From an uncultured Cryomorphaceae bacterium (lineage in GTDB: Bacteria > Bacteroidota > Bacteroidia > Flavobacteriales > Schleiferiaceae), in contig CAKZJV010000007.1 in assembly GCA_937120475.1 (NCBI GenBank), positions 2,806,068-2,870,067 of the forward strand: DNA of 64,000 nucleotides. Direction: 5' to 3'. Shown here piece by piece: positions 34,261-45,800 of the stretch. The notes under the pieces are model-generated. The model was not told the DNA's origin, searched no databases, and was given only the letters and a program-made list of their open reading frames with translations. Numbering within the stretch: position 1 is the stretch's first letter; each line of letters begins with the position of its first letter. A program made the translations under genes and the position numbers.

Positions 34261-37131
34261 TTAAGCCTCCATGTAGCTTTCAATGGGTTCGCAGGTGCAA
34301 ATCAGGTTACGGTCACCAAAGGCATCGTCAACCCTTCGCACCGCAGGCCAGAATTTGTTCTCCATGATATGTGGAAGCGGAAAAGCCGCTTTTTCGCGGG
34401 AATAGGGATAATCCCAATTTTCCGTAGTAAGAAGCCGTAAAGTGTGAGGGGCGTTCTTTAATACATTATTATCGGCATCACTCTGGCCATTTTCTATATC
34501 CTTTATCTCCTGGTAAATGGACATAAGCGATTCGCAGAAACGGTCCAGTTCATCTTTACTCTCACTTTCCGTAGGTTCCACCATTACGGTTCCCATTACC
34601 GGGAAGGATACGGTAGGGGCGTGATAGCCGTAATCCATAAGGCGTTTGGCAATATCCACTACTTCGATGCCGGAATTCTTTTTGAAAGGACGGCAGTCCA
34701 AAATCATTTCGTGTGCCACTCGTCCCTTCTCATTGGTATAAAGAACCTGGAACTTCTCTTCTAAAACGGCTTTCAGGTAATTGGCATTAAGTATGGCGTA
34801 TTCGGTAGCTTTCTGTAAACCTTCGGCTCCCAGCATTTTAATGTAGCCGTAACTTATAATAAGGATAAGCCCGCTTCCAAAAGGAGCTGCCGATACGGAG
34901 GATATGCCGTTTTTACCCCCGGTTTTTACCAGCTCATGCGAAGGCAGGAAAGAAGCCAAGTGCTCAGCTACCCCAATCGGGCCCATTCCGGGGCCACCAC
35001 CACCGTGGGGTATAGCAAAGGTTTTATGAAGGTTCAGGTGGCAAACATCGGCACCGATATTTCCGGGACTGGTAAGGCCTACCTGGGCGTTCATGTTGGC
35101 ACCATCCATATATACCTGCCCGCCATTTTGATGAATAATGTCCGTAATCTCCTTTACCGATTCTTCAAAAACACCGTGAGTAGAAGGGTAAGTAATCATA
35201 AGAGCCGATAGCTCCTCCTGGTGTTTTTCCGCTTTTTCGCGTAAATCCTGAACATCAATATTTCCGTTATCGTCACACTTCACTACCACTACCTTCATGC
35301 CCGCCATAACCGCTGAAGCAGGGTTGGTACCGTGTGCTGAACTCGGGATTAGGGTTACGTTGCGGTGGCCTTCACCCCTGGATTGATGGTAGGCACGGAT
35401 GACCATAAGCCCGGCATATTCACCCTGTGCGCCCGAATTAGGTTGCATACTCATGGCATGAAAACCGGTAATTTCAGCAAGGTCGCGCTCCAACTCACTG
35501 ATCATCTCGCGATAACCATGAGTTTGACTTTTTGGAGCAAAAGGATGAATATTAGCAAACAGAGGCCAGCTCAGCGGTAGCATTTCAGTTGCCGCATTCA
35601 ATTTCATAGTACAACTTCCCAAGGCTATCATGCTATGGTTTAGCGATAAGTCCCTGCGCTCCAGTTTTTTGATGTAGCGCATCATATCCGTTTCGCTGTG
35701 GTAACTCTTGAATACTTCGTTCTGAAGGTACGCGCTTTGACGTTTCAGGTTATCCGGAATAACATTGATGTCCAGCAACTTTTGAACTTCAGCTGCTTTT
35801 TCTTCCTTCGCTTCGGCAAATACATCCAGGATATTCTGAATGGCTTCCAGGTTGGTAGCTTCGTTGAGGCTGATACCCACTACATGATTATTGATGTACC
35901 GGAAGTTGATCTCCTTTTTTTCAGCCAGCTGATGAATCAAATCAGAACCGATATCACCGGTTTCAATTTTAAGCGTATCAAAAAAGTTTTCATTCAACTG
36001 TTCAAAGCCGAGTTTTCGTAATCCTTCGGCCGTAGTTACTGCGGAATGGTGAATTTTAGAGGCAATATTTTTTAATCCTTCCGGGCCGTGGTAGGCAGCA
36101 TAAAGGCCGGCCATTACCGCCAACAAAACCTGGGCGGTACAAATGTTGGAAGTAGCCTTTTCCCTTTTAATGTGTTGCTCACGGGTTTGCAGGGCCATGC
36201 GTAGGGCCGGGTTACCATCTTTATCAACGGTTTTCCCGATTATACGGCCGGGGATATGACGCTTGTAAGCATCGGTAGTGGCAAAATAGGCGGCATGCGG
36301 GCCACCAAAACCCAACGGAATACCAAACCGCTGCGTGGTGCCCACCACGGCATCCACACCCCATTCTCCGGGAGGTGATAACAAGGCCAACGACATTATA
36401 TCAGCAGCTACCACGGTTTGTACTTCATTGGTATGTGCCCTTTTCACCCATTCGCGATAATCGAATATTTCACCATCGGCAGCGGGGTACTGCAAAAGGG
36501 CACCGAAGTATTCTTCACTCAACTGGAATTCACGATGGTCGCCAATAACCAACTGAATACCCAGAGGCTCGGCACGGGTTTTTAGCACGTCAATATTTTG
36601 ATGTAAGCAGTGAATGGATACGAAAAACTTGTTGGCATCGGCTTTTTTCTTTTCGCGGCTGCGGGCTGCGTAAAACATGGTCATGGCTTCTGCGGCTGCC
36701 GTACTTTCATCCAGCAGGCTGGCGTTGGCAATAGGCATGGCGGTAAGGTCGCAAACCATGGTCTGGAAATTCAGTAATGCCTCTAAACGGCCCTGGGCAA
36801 TTTCGGCCTGGTAAGGCGTGTAGGCCGTGTACCAACCCGGGTTTTCCAGAATATTTCTTTGAATAACGCCCGGCATAATGGTAGGGTGATAACCCAAGCC
36901 GATGTAGGTTTTAAACACTTTGTTCTTTCGGCCTAGTTCGCGAATACGGTTGATGAATTCGTTTTCAGAAAAAGGTGCAGCCAGGTTCAAAGGCCCTTTC
37001 AGACGTATCCCTTTAGGTATGGTTTGGTCAATAAGTTCCTTTATACTCGAAACACCGATCTTATCCAGCATCTCTTTAACTTCATGGTCACGGGGTCCGA
37101 TGTGGCGATAGGCGAAAGAATCAGTCGTCAT
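34261..37131 (-). CDS. gcvP: Glycine dehydrogenase (decarboxylating), P-protein of the glycine cleavage system
   Basis: 956 residues, the length of the single-chain (fused alpha-beta) P-protein. N-terminal half: [19 protein letters not shown] and [21 protein letters not shown]-terminal half: the PLP lysine in [19 protein letters not shown], with [15 protein letters not shown] before it. It decarboxylates glycine and loads the aminomethyl group on GcvH lipoyl-lysine. The gcvT and gcvH genes are not here, but lpd (E3/L-protein) is at 56605. An exact promoter element lies upstream; the leader is too short for a glycine riboswitch. Confidence 0.96.
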   Translation of the reverse strand: MTTDSFAYRHIGPRDHEVKEMLDKIGVSSIKELIDQTIPKGIRLKGPLNLAAPFSENEFINRIRELGRKNKVFKTYIGLGYHPTIMPGVIQRNILENPGWYTAYTPYQAEIAQGRLEALLNFQTMVCDLTAMPIANASLLDESTAAAEAMTMFYAARSREKKKADANKFFVSIHCLHQNIDVLKTRAEPLGIQLVIGDHREFQLSEEYFGALLQYPAADGEIFDYREWVKRAHTNEVQTVVAADIMSLALLSPPGEWGVDAVVGTTQRFGIPLGFGGPHAAYFATTDAYKRHIPGRIIGKTVDKDGNPALRMALQTREQHIKREKATSNICTAQVLLAVMAGLYAAYHGPEGLKNIASKIHHSAVTTAEGLRKLGFEQLNENFFDTLKIETGDIGSDLIHQLAEKKEINFRYINNHVVGISLNEATNLEAIQNILDVFAEAKEEKAAEVQKLLDINVIPDNLKRQSAYLQNEVFKSYHSETDMMRYIKKLERRDLSLNHSMIALGSCTMKLNAATEMLPLSWPLFANIHPFAPKSQTHGYREMISELERDLAEITGFHAMSMQPNSGAQGEYAGLMVIRAYHQSRGEGHRNVTLIPSSAHGTNPASAVMAGMKVVVVKCDDNGNIDVQDLREKAEKHQEELSALMITYPSTHGVFEESVKEITDIIHQNGGQVYMDGANMNAQVGLTSPGNIGADVCHLNLHKTFAIPHGGGGPGMGPIGVAEHLASFLPSHELVKTGGKNGISSVSAAPFGSGLILIISYGYIKMLGAEGLQKATEYAILNANYLKAVLEEKFQVLYTNEKGRVAHEMILDCRPFKKNSGIEVVDIAKRLMDYGYHAPTVSFPVMGTVMVEPTESESKDELDRFCESLMSIYQEIKDIENGQSDADNNVLKNAPHTLRLLTTENWDYPYSREKAAFPLPHIMENKFWPAVRRVDDAFGDRNLICTCEPIESYMEA

Positions 37132-37164
37132 TCTACTTATGTATTTTTAGGAATTTTAAGCGCA

Positions 37165-37172
37165 CAAAAGTA
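37165..37172 (-). promoter_or_regulatory. -7 promoter element (TACTTTTG) for gcvP
   Basis: Exact TAnnTTTG on the minus strand, 33 bases before the gcvP ATG. No good -33 TTG. Confidence 0.4.
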
Positions 37173-37241
37173 ACCAATAAAGGGTTTGAAATAAAGGCTT
37201 GTTAACACTTGTCAATCTGGTGATTCTCAATTTCGAATGGC

Positions 37242-38093
37242 TTGAAACTACTTAGATTCATTGTTTATTCCAACGTATGGGTGGGGCTGGCCGTAATGTG
37301 CTTTAGCTGGCTTAGCTTCATGCGTTTAGGAAACGTGAACTGGTATTACCTGCTGTTCACGTTCTTTTTTACCGTGGCCACCTATAATTATATGCGGCTG
37401 TTTCAAATTCGTTCTTACTCGGGTGAGCACGGTTTCAATCAAAAATTCTGGTTCAAGCAAAGAGTGGTGCAAGCCAGTTTCTTTACGGTAGTCTTTTCGC
37501 TGATAGGCTCCTGGTTTTACCTTAAAATCGCCAGTTGGACTTTAGTAATGCTAAGCATTTTGCCGGGCCTGATATCCCTTTTATACCCTTTGAGTTTCCG
37601 GAATCCTATGCAGTCTTTTACCTCGTTAAGGACCATCCCCGGCTTAAAAGTATTTCTCATTGCCTCATCCTGGGCCTACATTACTTTTTTAATTCCCGTA
37701 ATATATTGGTATGATATTCAACCCTTGGATTGGGTGGAATTCGGAATGCGGGTGTTTTTAATCATTGCATTGATCATTCCCTTTGACATTAGGGATCTCC
37801 AAATGGACGATTCCCAGCTGCGAACCTTACCCCAGGTTTTGGGCGTGCATCGCTCCAAATTACTAGCAATGGTCCTGCTGGGCCTGTACCTGGTGTGGAA
37901 GTTTATACAACATTTCCTGGGGTGCTTAACTCCCGAAATGCTTGTGGCCTGGACTTTAGGGTTGATGTATGCCGCAGTCCTTATATATAAGATGAATGTT
38001 TCCAGTTCGGAAATTCGCAGCAGCTTTTGGATTGAAGGCACTCCCGTACTGGTGGTCGTATTGGAGTTACTCTTTTCACAACTTTATTATTGA
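37242..38093 (+). CDS. UbiA-like integral membrane protein
   Basis: 283 residues, TTG start, about eight membrane helices throughout. The loop FDIRDLQMDDSQLRTLPQVLG resembles the second Asp-rich loop (DxxD type) of UbiA-family prenyltransferases, while the expected first Asp-rich loop is only weakly present as TVATYNYMRLFQ. UbiA enzymes attach isoprenoid chains to aromatic acids or other acceptors. It overlaps or abuts kynU and stands before kynU-kmo, which make aromatic amines and acids, but a link is speculation. Could be a diverged non-catalytic member. Confidence 0.65.
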   Translation: MKLLRFIVYSNVWVGLAVMCFSWLSFMRLGNVNWYYLLFTFFFTVATYNYMRLFQIRSYSGEHGFNQKFWFKQRVVQASFFTVVFSLIGSWFYLKIASWTLVMLSILPGLISLLYPLSFRNPMQSFTSLRTIPGLKVFLIASSWAYITFLIPVIYWYDIQPLDWVEFGMRVFLIIALIIPFDIRDLQMDDSQLRTLPQVLGVHRSKLLAMVLLGLYLVWKFIQHFLGCLTPEMLVAWTLGLMYAAVLIYKMNVSSSEIRSSFWIEGTPVLVVVLELLFSQLYY

Positions 38094-38106
38094 AAATCGG
38101 GTTCAG

Positions 38107-38114
38107 TACCTTTG
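38107..38114 (+). promoter_or_regulatory. -7 promoter element (TACCTTTG) for kynU-kmo
   Basis: Exact TAnnTTTG, 17 bases before the ATG at 38132. It falls inside a longer in-frame opening from 38090, which favours 38132 as the kynU start. Confidence 0.4.
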
Positions 38115-38131
38115 GCCGAAAAATTAAGCGG

Positions 38132-39403
38132 ATGTCCTACCAATTTTCTGAAGAGTTTGCCCTACAACAGGATCGTGAAGATCAACTGGCCGATTACCGG
38201 AACCATTTTATTTTTCCGGTGGTGAAAGACCGTCCGGCATTGTATTTTACCGGAAACTCTCTGGGTTTACAGGCGGTTAAGACCAAACAGTACCTGTTAA
38301 ATGAGCTGGAAGATTGGGCCCGCTACGGGGTAGAAGGTCATACCGAGGCCCGAAAGCCGTGGTTGCCGTACCACGAGTTTTTTACCAAAGCCTTTTCCCA
38401 TATTGCCGGGGCTCTACCATCGGAAGTGGTGGCCATGAACGGACTTACCACCAACTTGCACCTCCTGATGGTCAGTTTTTTTCGCCCTGCCGGAAAACGG
38501 ACCAAAATTTTGTGCGAGGCCAAGGCCTTTCCTTCCGATCAGTATGCCCTGAAAAGTCAACTACGCTTTCATAAGCTGGACCCTGCCGCTAACCTGATCG
38601 AAATAAAGCCTGACCCCCAAACCGAATTGATTAACGAAGAAGACATTTACCGCGCTATTGAAGAGCATGGTGATGAGTTGGCCCTTTCGATGATAGGGGG
38701 GGTGAATTATTATACCGGGCAGCTTTTTGACATAAAGGGAATAACCGAAGCCGTGCATAAAGTTGGAGCTTTGGCAGGTTGGGATCTGGCGCATGCAGCC
38801 GGTAATGTTCCGTTGCAATTGCACGACTGGGGGGTGGACTTTGCCGCCTGGTGTGGTTACAAATACCTGAATAGTGGACCGGGAGGAGTTTCGGGCGTGT
38901 TTATCCATGAAAGGCACCACAATCAAAAAGATATTCCACGCTTTGAAGGCTGGTGGGGGCACGATAAAGCCTCCCGTTTTAGCATGCCTGATGAGTTTAA
39001 CCCGATACCCACCGCTGAAGCCTGGCAATTGAGTAATGCTCCGGTATTTTCAATGACTCCTTTACTGGCCAGTTTAGAGATTTTTGAAGAGGCCGGTATG
39101 GAGGCGCTGCGTCAAAAATCACTGAAGCTTACCGGTTACCTGGAGTATATAATCCACGAGGTGAATACAGAAACCGGTGCCGGTTTGAAGATATTGACAC
39201 CCAGGGAAGAGGAGAGACGGGGTTGCCAGATATCACTGGTGGTGCCTGGGGTAGGCAAATCGGTATTTGAGAAAATCAGCAAGGAGGGTGTTATTGCCGA
39301 CTGGCGCGAACCGGATGTGATCCGTATGGCCCCGGTACCCCTCTATAATTCATTCAAAGACATTTACGATTTCGGGCAAATCCTGAAAAAAGCTTTAGCA
39401 TGA
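38132..39403 (+). CDS. kynU: Kynureninase
   Basis: 423 residues from ATG at 38132 (a TTG at 38090 would add 14). PLP fold-type I enzyme: IYFTGNSLGL-like opening seen as ALYFTGNSLGLQAVKTKQYL, GHTEARKPWLPYHEFFTKAF, Asp in WDLAHAAGNVPL and the PLP lysine in WCGYKYLNSGPGG; late motif DWREPDVIRMAPVPLYN. It splits kynurenine or 3-hydroxykynurenine, giving anthranilate or 3-hydroxyanthranilate. Overlaps kmo by 4 bases, so the pair probably works on tryptophan breakdown or NAD synthesis. No tryptophan dioxygenase or 3-HAA dioxygenase is in the window. Confidence 0.95.
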   Translation: MSYQFSEEFALQQDREDQLADYRNHFIFPVVKDRPALYFTGNSLGLQAVKTKQYLLNELEDWARYGVEGHTEARKPWLPYHEFFTKAFSHIAGALPSEVVAMNGLTTNLHLLMVSFFRPAGKRTKILCEAKAFPSDQYALKSQLRFHKLDPAANLIEIKPDPQTELINEEDIYRAIEEHGDELALSMIGGVNYYTGQLFDIKGITEAVHKVGALAGWDLAHAAGNVPLQLHDWGVDFAAWCGYKYLNSGPGGVSGVFIHERHHNQKDIPRFEGWWGHDKASRFSMPDEFNPIPTAEAWQLSNAPVFSMTPLLASLEIFEEAGMEALRQKSLKLTGYLEYIIHEVNTETGAGLKILTPREEERRGCQISLVVPGVGKSVFEKISKEGVIADWREPDVIRMAPVPLYNSFKDIYDFGQILKKALA

Positions 39404-40749
39404 GTACAAAGAAAATAAGCATCAGTGGAGCCGGTTTGGTAGGTTCGCTACTCGCCATTTATTTCGGGAAAAAGGGCCATGAGGTTTCCGTTTACGAAAG
39501 GCGCCCTGATATGCGTAAGACCACTATTGACGGTGGGCGTTCCATCAACCTGGCACTCAGCAACCGTGGCTGGAAGGCACTGGAAGCGGTTGGTGCCGGT
39601 GAAAATATCCGGAAAATGGCCATACCCATGTATCGGAGGGTGATGCACGACCGGGAAGGTAAGCTCACTTTTCAACCTTATGGTAAAGATGGCGAAGCCA
39701 TCTATTCGGTTTCCAGGGGTGGCCTCAACGCCCGGCTAATGGAGCTGGCTGAAGAAGCTGGTAATGTTCATTTTCATTTTGATGAAAAATGTACGGAAGT
39801 CGATCTCGACAAGGGTGAGGTTACCTTCGAAAACTACCTTTCCGGTGAAGAGAGTAAGGTGCAGGCCGATATGATCTTCGGGGCCGATGGTGCCTTTAGT
39901 GCGGTAAGGGCCGTAATGCAAAAAACCGATCGCTTTAATTACTCGCAGGAGTTTATTGAGCATGGCTATAAAGAATTATCCATACCTCCAGGCCCGGAAG
40001 GAAAACATCAGTTGGAAAGAGAAGCACTCCACATTTGGCCAAGGGGCAATTATATGTTGATTGCTCTCCCTAATCCGGATGGTAGCTTTACCTGTACTCT
40101 TTTCTTTCCTTTTGAAGGAAACCCCAGTTTTGCCATGCTGGATACTACCGAAAAAGCACGGGAATTTTTCCAGCAGGAGTTTGGGGACGCCCTTGACCTG
40201 ATGCCACACTTTGATGAAGAGTGGAAGGAAAACCCAACTTCTTCGTTGGTCATTATCCGTTGCTACCCCTGGGTGAGCGACTCCAAAAAGGTAACTCTGA
40301 TTGGCGATGCTTCACACGCCATTGTTCCTTTTTACGGTCAGGGTATGAACAGCGGTTTTGAAGATTGTACCGTGTTGAATGACCTGATGGTGCAATATGG
40401 TGACGATTGGGACACCATTCTTCAAAAGTTCCAGGAAAGCCGTAAACCGGATGCCGATGCCATTGCCGACCTAGCTATGCGCAATTTTGTGGAAATGCGT
40501 GACCTTACCGGTGATCCCCGGTTTTTACTGCAGAAGAAGGTTGAAAAACACTTTCACGAAAAGCATCCTGAGTTGTGGACACCACTTTATTCCATGGTAA
40601 CCTTTTCGCATATCCGTTATTCGGTAGCCCTGGCAGAAGGTAAAAAGCAGGACGCCATAATGGATAAGGTGATGGCTTTACCCGGTATCGAGGATAAATG
40701 GGATAGCCCGGAAGTGGAACAACTCATACTTGAGCTCCTTCAAAAATAG
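39400..40749 (+). CDS. kmo: Kynurenine 3-monooxygenase
   Basis: 449 residues. FAD-binding Rossmann motif GAGLVGSLLAIYFGKKGHEV from residue 10, DGGRSINLALSNRGWKALEA, the middle motif IFGADGAFSAVR and the second FAD motif TLIGDASHAIVPFYGQGMNS. A C-terminal helical region follows (SHIRYSVALAEGKKQD), although it is not a clear membrane helix. It hydroxylates kynurenine with NADPH and O2, feeding kynU. Ends one base before the convergent T9SS gene. Confidence 0.95.
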   Translation: MSTKKISISGAGLVGSLLAIYFGKKGHEVSVYERRPDMRKTTIDGGRSINLALSNRGWKALEAVGAGENIRKMAIPMYRRVMHDREGKLTFQPYGKDGEAIYSVSRGGLNARLMELAEEAGNVHFHFDEKCTEVDLDKGEVTFENYLSGEESKVQADMIFGADGAFSAVRAVMQKTDRFNYSQEFIEHGYKELSIPPGPEGKHQLEREALHIWPRGNYMLIALPNPDGSFTCTLFFPFEGNPSFAMLDTTEKAREFFQQEFGDALDLMPHFDEEWKENPTSSLVIIRCYPWVSDSKKVTLIGDASHAIVPFYGQGMNSGFEDCTVLNDLMVQYGDDWDTILQKFQESRKPDADAIADLAMRNFVEMRDLTGDPRFLLQKKVEKHFHEKHPELWTPLYSMVTFSHIRYSVALAEGKKQDAIMDKVMALPGIEDKWDSPEVEQLILELLQK

Positions 40750-40750
40750 C

Positions 40751-42694
40751 CTACAATTTCACTACTTTTTCCTCCTTTAATATGCGCCCCTGCGCATTGA
40801 ATATAATGAGATAATACACCCCACTTCGCAAGTGCCGGGTATGAAAAGTAAAACGGTTGTTGCCTTCGCGGGCAGCTTCCTTTACCAGGAATTGCTCATC
40901 CACACCACTTCCGCTGATTGATATCAGTTGGAAGGTGAGCATTTCGGGAGCATCCAGTTCAAACTCTATGGTATAATTGTCAAAAGTGGGGTTAGGCAAT
41001 ATGCGTACTTCCGTAAATGGTGGTAAGGAATCCAGAGGGTTTACAGTGGTGTCTATGGGGTTGTTGGTGGTATCAATTGGTTTAGGCTTAATGGGGTCCA
41101 GGTTGTAATCCGGGCTGCGAAGTTTAGCCATTACCGTACGCGGCCCATTACCTGCTGTGGAGCTGTAGGCCGACATCCAAACCACTCCCGTTTCACCGTA
41201 GGCAGGTTGTGCCCCGATGTAGTCGCCCCAGCGTTCGTAGCCAGGGTCGCCAGAGGGCCTTAATACATCTACAAAACCATCTCCCGTATCTACAACGGTT
41301 AAAGCGGAGTAGGACGAATCATTAGAAAAGAATACGCAGGAAGAGCCGGAATTGAAGTTCGGCCCCGTGTGGTTAAAACTGATAATGCCCTCATTTTCCA
41401 ATTCGGATTTACCCGTATAGCAAATGCTGGGATATCCAAAATCGAGGCTATCCATTTCCATAATCTTAAAGTAAATAGGATCGGTATTGGGTTTGTTGAG
41501 ATCGATCATGGCATGGTAAAAACCACTAAAGCCCTGGCTGGTAACGGTATTGCCCACAAACTGTATAATATCGTTCTGGTAAAAGCCCCCTTGTATGCGG
41601 CTGTCGTTACAGTCAAAGCGGTTGTTATTGCGCTGCCGCGCATCCGGTGGAAGACCGTACGGAGTTTCCGATTGGTAAATACTGAGCTCAAGGTCGGGAG
41701 GAGTAGCCGCACTGCTGCTATCCGTTATTTTCACTAAAAAAATACTATCGTTTGTCAGCGAGAGATTTCGGTTGGATATAAAATAGGCCGGTGCATCGTA
41801 CGGATTATTACCTCCCATCATACCGGTAAAATTGAAAAGAGCCCGGCCACCAACCTTAATATCGCTGTAATAAAACTTGCGTAATACGGGCAAACTGTCG
41901 TAACCGTCCTGTTTATTAACCTGGCGTATGGTGGATTCCACGTAACCACTGTTGTTGCTGGAGCCGTTGAAAAAGGTATTCATGGTAATGAAAAGATCCT
42001 GTCCGGTTACCATAATTTGCGGGTAGTCGCTCCAGGTATCATTATTCAATGGGTTACCGTTGAGGGCATAAATGTAAAATCCGTCTGAAGGGTCGGCCGT
42101 TTTGCTGAAGGCTACGATAATCTTGCTTTTTTGGTAAATGGTAGCGTTGAGGAATACCACTATAAAACGATCGCTGTGCGGATCGTAAACCACACGGGGG
42201 TCGTATTTAATTTCAAAAACCCGCAAGCCTTCGCTAATGGTAAACACGTTCAGGGGTGTTTCAAAAAGCAAGCTGTCCTTATTGAGATCATACGCCAGTA
42301 TAGAGGTGTTAATTACGGAAATGATTTGGTTATTGCCGTTGATGGCAAAGGAATTGTCGTTGGGCACGCTGCCGTTAAAAGCATTGCCTTCGAATACCGA
42401 AAGCACTTCAGGAGAGTCGTAACTCCCAAAGCTCACTTTCGATTTTTTATCTTTGGAAAGAACTGGCTTTATGCGCGCTTTCAGCTCCCTCAATTTTTGG
42501 TCACTAACTTCGGTGCCGGGTTTGGGAGCCTCGCTGGAGTGCAGCACGGGTCCGAACTTTTGTTGAATTTGGTTGGGCACAAAGTCACCGATCAATTCGG
42601 CATCATTAAGCGTATGACGCTTATAGGTAAAATCCTGCCCCACAGCGCTACAGACCAGTGCAAACAAAAAGGTAAGGGATAGTAATTGCTTCAT
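40751..42694 (-). CDS. Secreted protein with type IX (type A) C-terminal sorting domain
   Basis: 647 residues. Signal peptide MKQLLSLTFLFALVCSAVGQ. Residues about 100-520 have regular beta-propeller-like repeats with Asp-rich turns (VYDPHSDRFIVVFLNATIYQ is one) but no enzyme motif I can name. A Pro/Thr linker with DPIKPKPIDTTNNPIDTTVN precedes a T9SS sorting domain of about 80 residues: VRILPNPTFDNYTIEFEL, then LRSGVYYLIIFNAQGRILKE. Expected at the cell surface or secreted. Function unknown. Convergent with kmo, with one base between the stops. Confidence 0.82.
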   Translation of the reverse strand: MKQLLSLTFLFALVCSAVGQDFTYKRHTLNDAELIGDFVPNQIQQKFGPVLHSSEAPKPGTEVSDQKLRELKARIKPVLSKDKKSKVSFGSYDSPEVLSVFEGNAFNGSVPNDNSFAINGNNQIISVINTSILAYDLNKDSLLFETPLNVFTISEGLRVFEIKYDPRVVYDPHSDRFIVVFLNATIYQKSKIIVAFSKTADPSDGFYIYALNGNPLNNDTWSDYPQIMVTGQDLFITMNTFFNGSSNNSGYVESTIRQVNKQDGYDSLPVLRKFYYSDIKVGGRALFNFTGMMGGNNPYDAPAYFISNRNLSLTNDSIFLVKITDSSSAATPPDLELSIYQSETPYGLPPDARQRNNNRFDCNDSRIQGGFYQNDIIQFVGNTVTSQGFSGFYHAMIDLNKPNTDPIYFKIMEMDSLDFGYPSICYTGKSELENEGIISFNHTGPNFNSGSSCVFFSNDSSYSALTVVDTGDGFVDVLRPSGDPGYERWGDYIGAQPAYGETGVVWMSAYSSTAGNGPRTVMAKLRSPDYNLDPIKPKPIDTTNNPIDTTVNPLDSLPPFTEVRILPNPTFDNYTIEFELDAPEMLTFQLISISGSGVDEQFLVKEAAREGNNRFTFHTRHLRSGVYYLIIFNAQGRILKEEKVVKL

Positions 42695-42812
42695 GTTCGT
42701 AATTTTCGTGCTTTCACAAATATCGTAATTATACTAAAGCCTGAATCAGGGAGTTAAACGATATAGCTTTTTAAAGGTTATTTTATAGTTTTATAGCTTA
42801 CCCCAGTACGCC

Positions 42813-45800
42813 TTGAAAAAACCATATACTTTTTCTTTTCGATTACTTATAGTGCTGATTTTCATTGGGATTTCATCTCAAATGAAAGCGCAATTCTTCT
42901 ATGGCCTACAGCAGGAATACGGTAAAAACAGAGTTCAATATAACGACTTCGACTGGGTTTTTTACCGGCTGGATCGATATGACGTTTACTTCTACCGTGG
43001 TAACGAAGAACTGGCGGCCCAGGTGGCCCGCCTCACTGAAAAACACCTGGTAAGGGTAGAAAATTTCCTGGATGCGCCCCTGGATGAGCGGGTGCAGATA
43101 CTGGTGTTCAATAACCTTTCCGATCTCAAGCAAAGTAATGTAAACTCTAATGATGATGAAGACTACAATACGGCAGGGGTTACCCGTATTTCGGGCCGCA
43201 GGCTGTTTTTGTATTTCAACGGTAATTATGAAGAACTGGAAGATAACCTGCGCTCCGGTTTAACGGAGGTTGTGCTTAGCAATCTGGTGTATGGCAGCTT
43301 TACCGAGTCCATAAAAAATTCGGCTTTATTAAATCTCCCCGAGTGGTATGTTGAAGGATTGATCAGTTATATGGGTGATCGCTGGAATTCGAAAGTGGAC
43401 ACCCGCGTAAGAGACGGTTTCCTGAGTGGCCGCTACAAGCGAATCAACGCTTTGATGGGTGAAGAAGCTCGTTACGCAGGTCATTCCATGTGGTATTACA
43501 TCGGACAAACCTACGGGCAAAAGGTGATTAAGAACATCGTATATATGGCCATTATCAACCGCAACATCGAGAGCGGTTTTAATTACATACTGGGTAAGGA
43601 CTTGGATGCTATTACGGATGGTTGGAGAAACTACTATAAAAACCTGTATAAGGAGGCTGCGGAAGAGGACGATCTTCAAGGTAAACCACTATTGAAAGCC
43701 CCAAAAAATCGCGTGTTCGTAAGGATGTCGGCCAGTGAAAATGGCCGTTACCTGGCCTACGTTTGTCAAAAATTCGGGGAGTACAAGGTTTACATTTATG
43801 ACCGTGAAAGGGATAAAAAGAAGCGTATTTTAAAGGGGGGCTACAAAATTGCTCAGAATACAGATTATTCCTTTCCCTTGATGGCCTGGCACCCCAACAA
43901 TAATATCCTGGCCATGATTACGGAAGAGAAGGGTTTTATCTTCCTGAACTTTTACAACCTGGAGGAAGGTAAACTGGAGAAGAAGAATTTTTACAAGTTC
44001 GATAAAGTACTGTCCTTTCAATATTCCAGGGACGGGCAGCGCTTTCTGCTTTCGGCCGTTAAGGATGGGCAGTCGGATATATTCCTGTACACTATCCTTA
44101 ATACCAAGGTTGAGCAACTCACCAACGACTCCTACGATGACCTCAATCCTGCCTTTTTCGATAATGATAAGAGGGTGGCTTTTACCTCTAACCGGATCAC
44201 GGATACGCTTAAACAGGGTGAGGAGTCTTTCGCCTTTCCGCAGGAAACCTTCGATATTTTTGCGATGGAGGCCCGTGAGCCGGAAGATACCAGCGTGATA
44301 TGGAGAATGACCAATAGCATGGGAATTGATGAAGGTAATTTGGCGGAATACGCTCCCGGTTTCCTGGCCTTTACCAGCAATGCCTCCGGTACCTTGAACC
44401 GTCACCTTATTAAAATAGATAGTGCTATCGCTTATGTAGATACTACTACCCATTATGAGTATTCCTTTGAAGAGTACAAAATAACCAGCCGTAACCGCAA
44501 TATACTGGGCCATGAGTTTGTGCCTGAAACAGGTTATACCTATGACCGGATACTCAGGAATAACCGTTACCAGATTTATGAGACACCTTATAAAAGTCCC
44601 GCAGAACTTAGTTTGGTGCCTCTGAAGAGTGCCGTATTGCCGGTGGAAGAAACGGAGCAGAAAGATCAGGCGGATCAGTTTCAGATACTTTCGGAGTCGC
44701 AAACACCGCTTTATTATCCCGGGGTGGACCCCGATGAATTTGAGATTAATATCGAAGATTACGAGTTTGACGATGCCGGGGAAGAGCGGCCCAGCCGCAA
44801 GGAAAAGCTAACGCCCAGGAAGATAAACATACTCCCCAAACCGGAGGTGATTACCACGGTTGCAGAAGAGGAGAAAGAAGAGTTGGAAATACCTCCGCAG
44901 CGGAATTACTTCCTTTCCTTTTACGAGGACGATATGAGCGTTGGCTTCGACAATGTTTTTTCCAATCCTCAATACCAAAGGTTTACAGGCTTTGTAACGC
45001 CCGACCTTTTAAACTTTGGGTTTAATGCCAATATCAAGGTTGGAGTTACGGACCTTATGCACGACTACAGTATAATAGGCGCGGTACGTACCACTTTCCA
45101 ACCGCTTAACGGTACCTCTATTGTTCCAAACGCTGAATTTTATGTGGCCTTACTCGACTATAAAAACCGTTGGGATAAGGAGTATATATTTTCCCGTAGA
45201 AGCCAGTTGCTGGTGCAGGGTTTCAACAGTTACGAACGGATTATTACCCACGAAGTATTTCCGAAAATAATTTACCCCTTTAACCCGGTGTCGTCCATGC
45301 GGGGAGGTATCGGTTACCGCATAGACAAATCGATAAGCCTGAGCCGCGAGCCTTTTTCATTGAATAACGAAGACGTTTACCGCGACTACCTGATAGCGCG
45401 CCTGGCCTACGTTTACGACAATACCCGGAAACTGGGTCTTAACCTTTACAGTGGCCTCCGCTACAAGATTTTTACCGAGTATTACCGCAGCCTGAAAGTT
45501 AGCCCCACCGGCTTACATACGGCTGGTATTGATGCCCGGCATTATACCGTTATTCACCGTAACCTGATATGGGCCAATCGCTTTGCTTCCGGTGTTTCCT
45601 TCGGTCCTGAAAAGCTCATTTACATTATGGGAGGGGTGGACAACTCTTTCTCCAACCGTTTTGAACCCAATACTCCTTTTGCCCAGGATGCCAATTATAT
45701 TTTTCAAACCCTGGTTACCAACATGAGGGGGTCGTTCCAGAATATCCGGAACGGTGATAAGTTCGCGGTAATCAATAGCGAAATACGTTGGCCCTTCCTG

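Noticed and set aside
37132-37241. Glycine riboswitch upstream of gcvP
   Set aside because: The leader after the promoter element is only about 30 bases, too short for the aptamer, and no conserved riboswitch core was seen.
43830-44702. A 290-codon open frame on the minus strand inside the 1100-residue outer-membrane protein gene
   Set aside because: It lies wholly antisense to a gene with a signal peptide, TolB-like repeats and barrel motifs; its translation is of low complexity without a recognisable motif.
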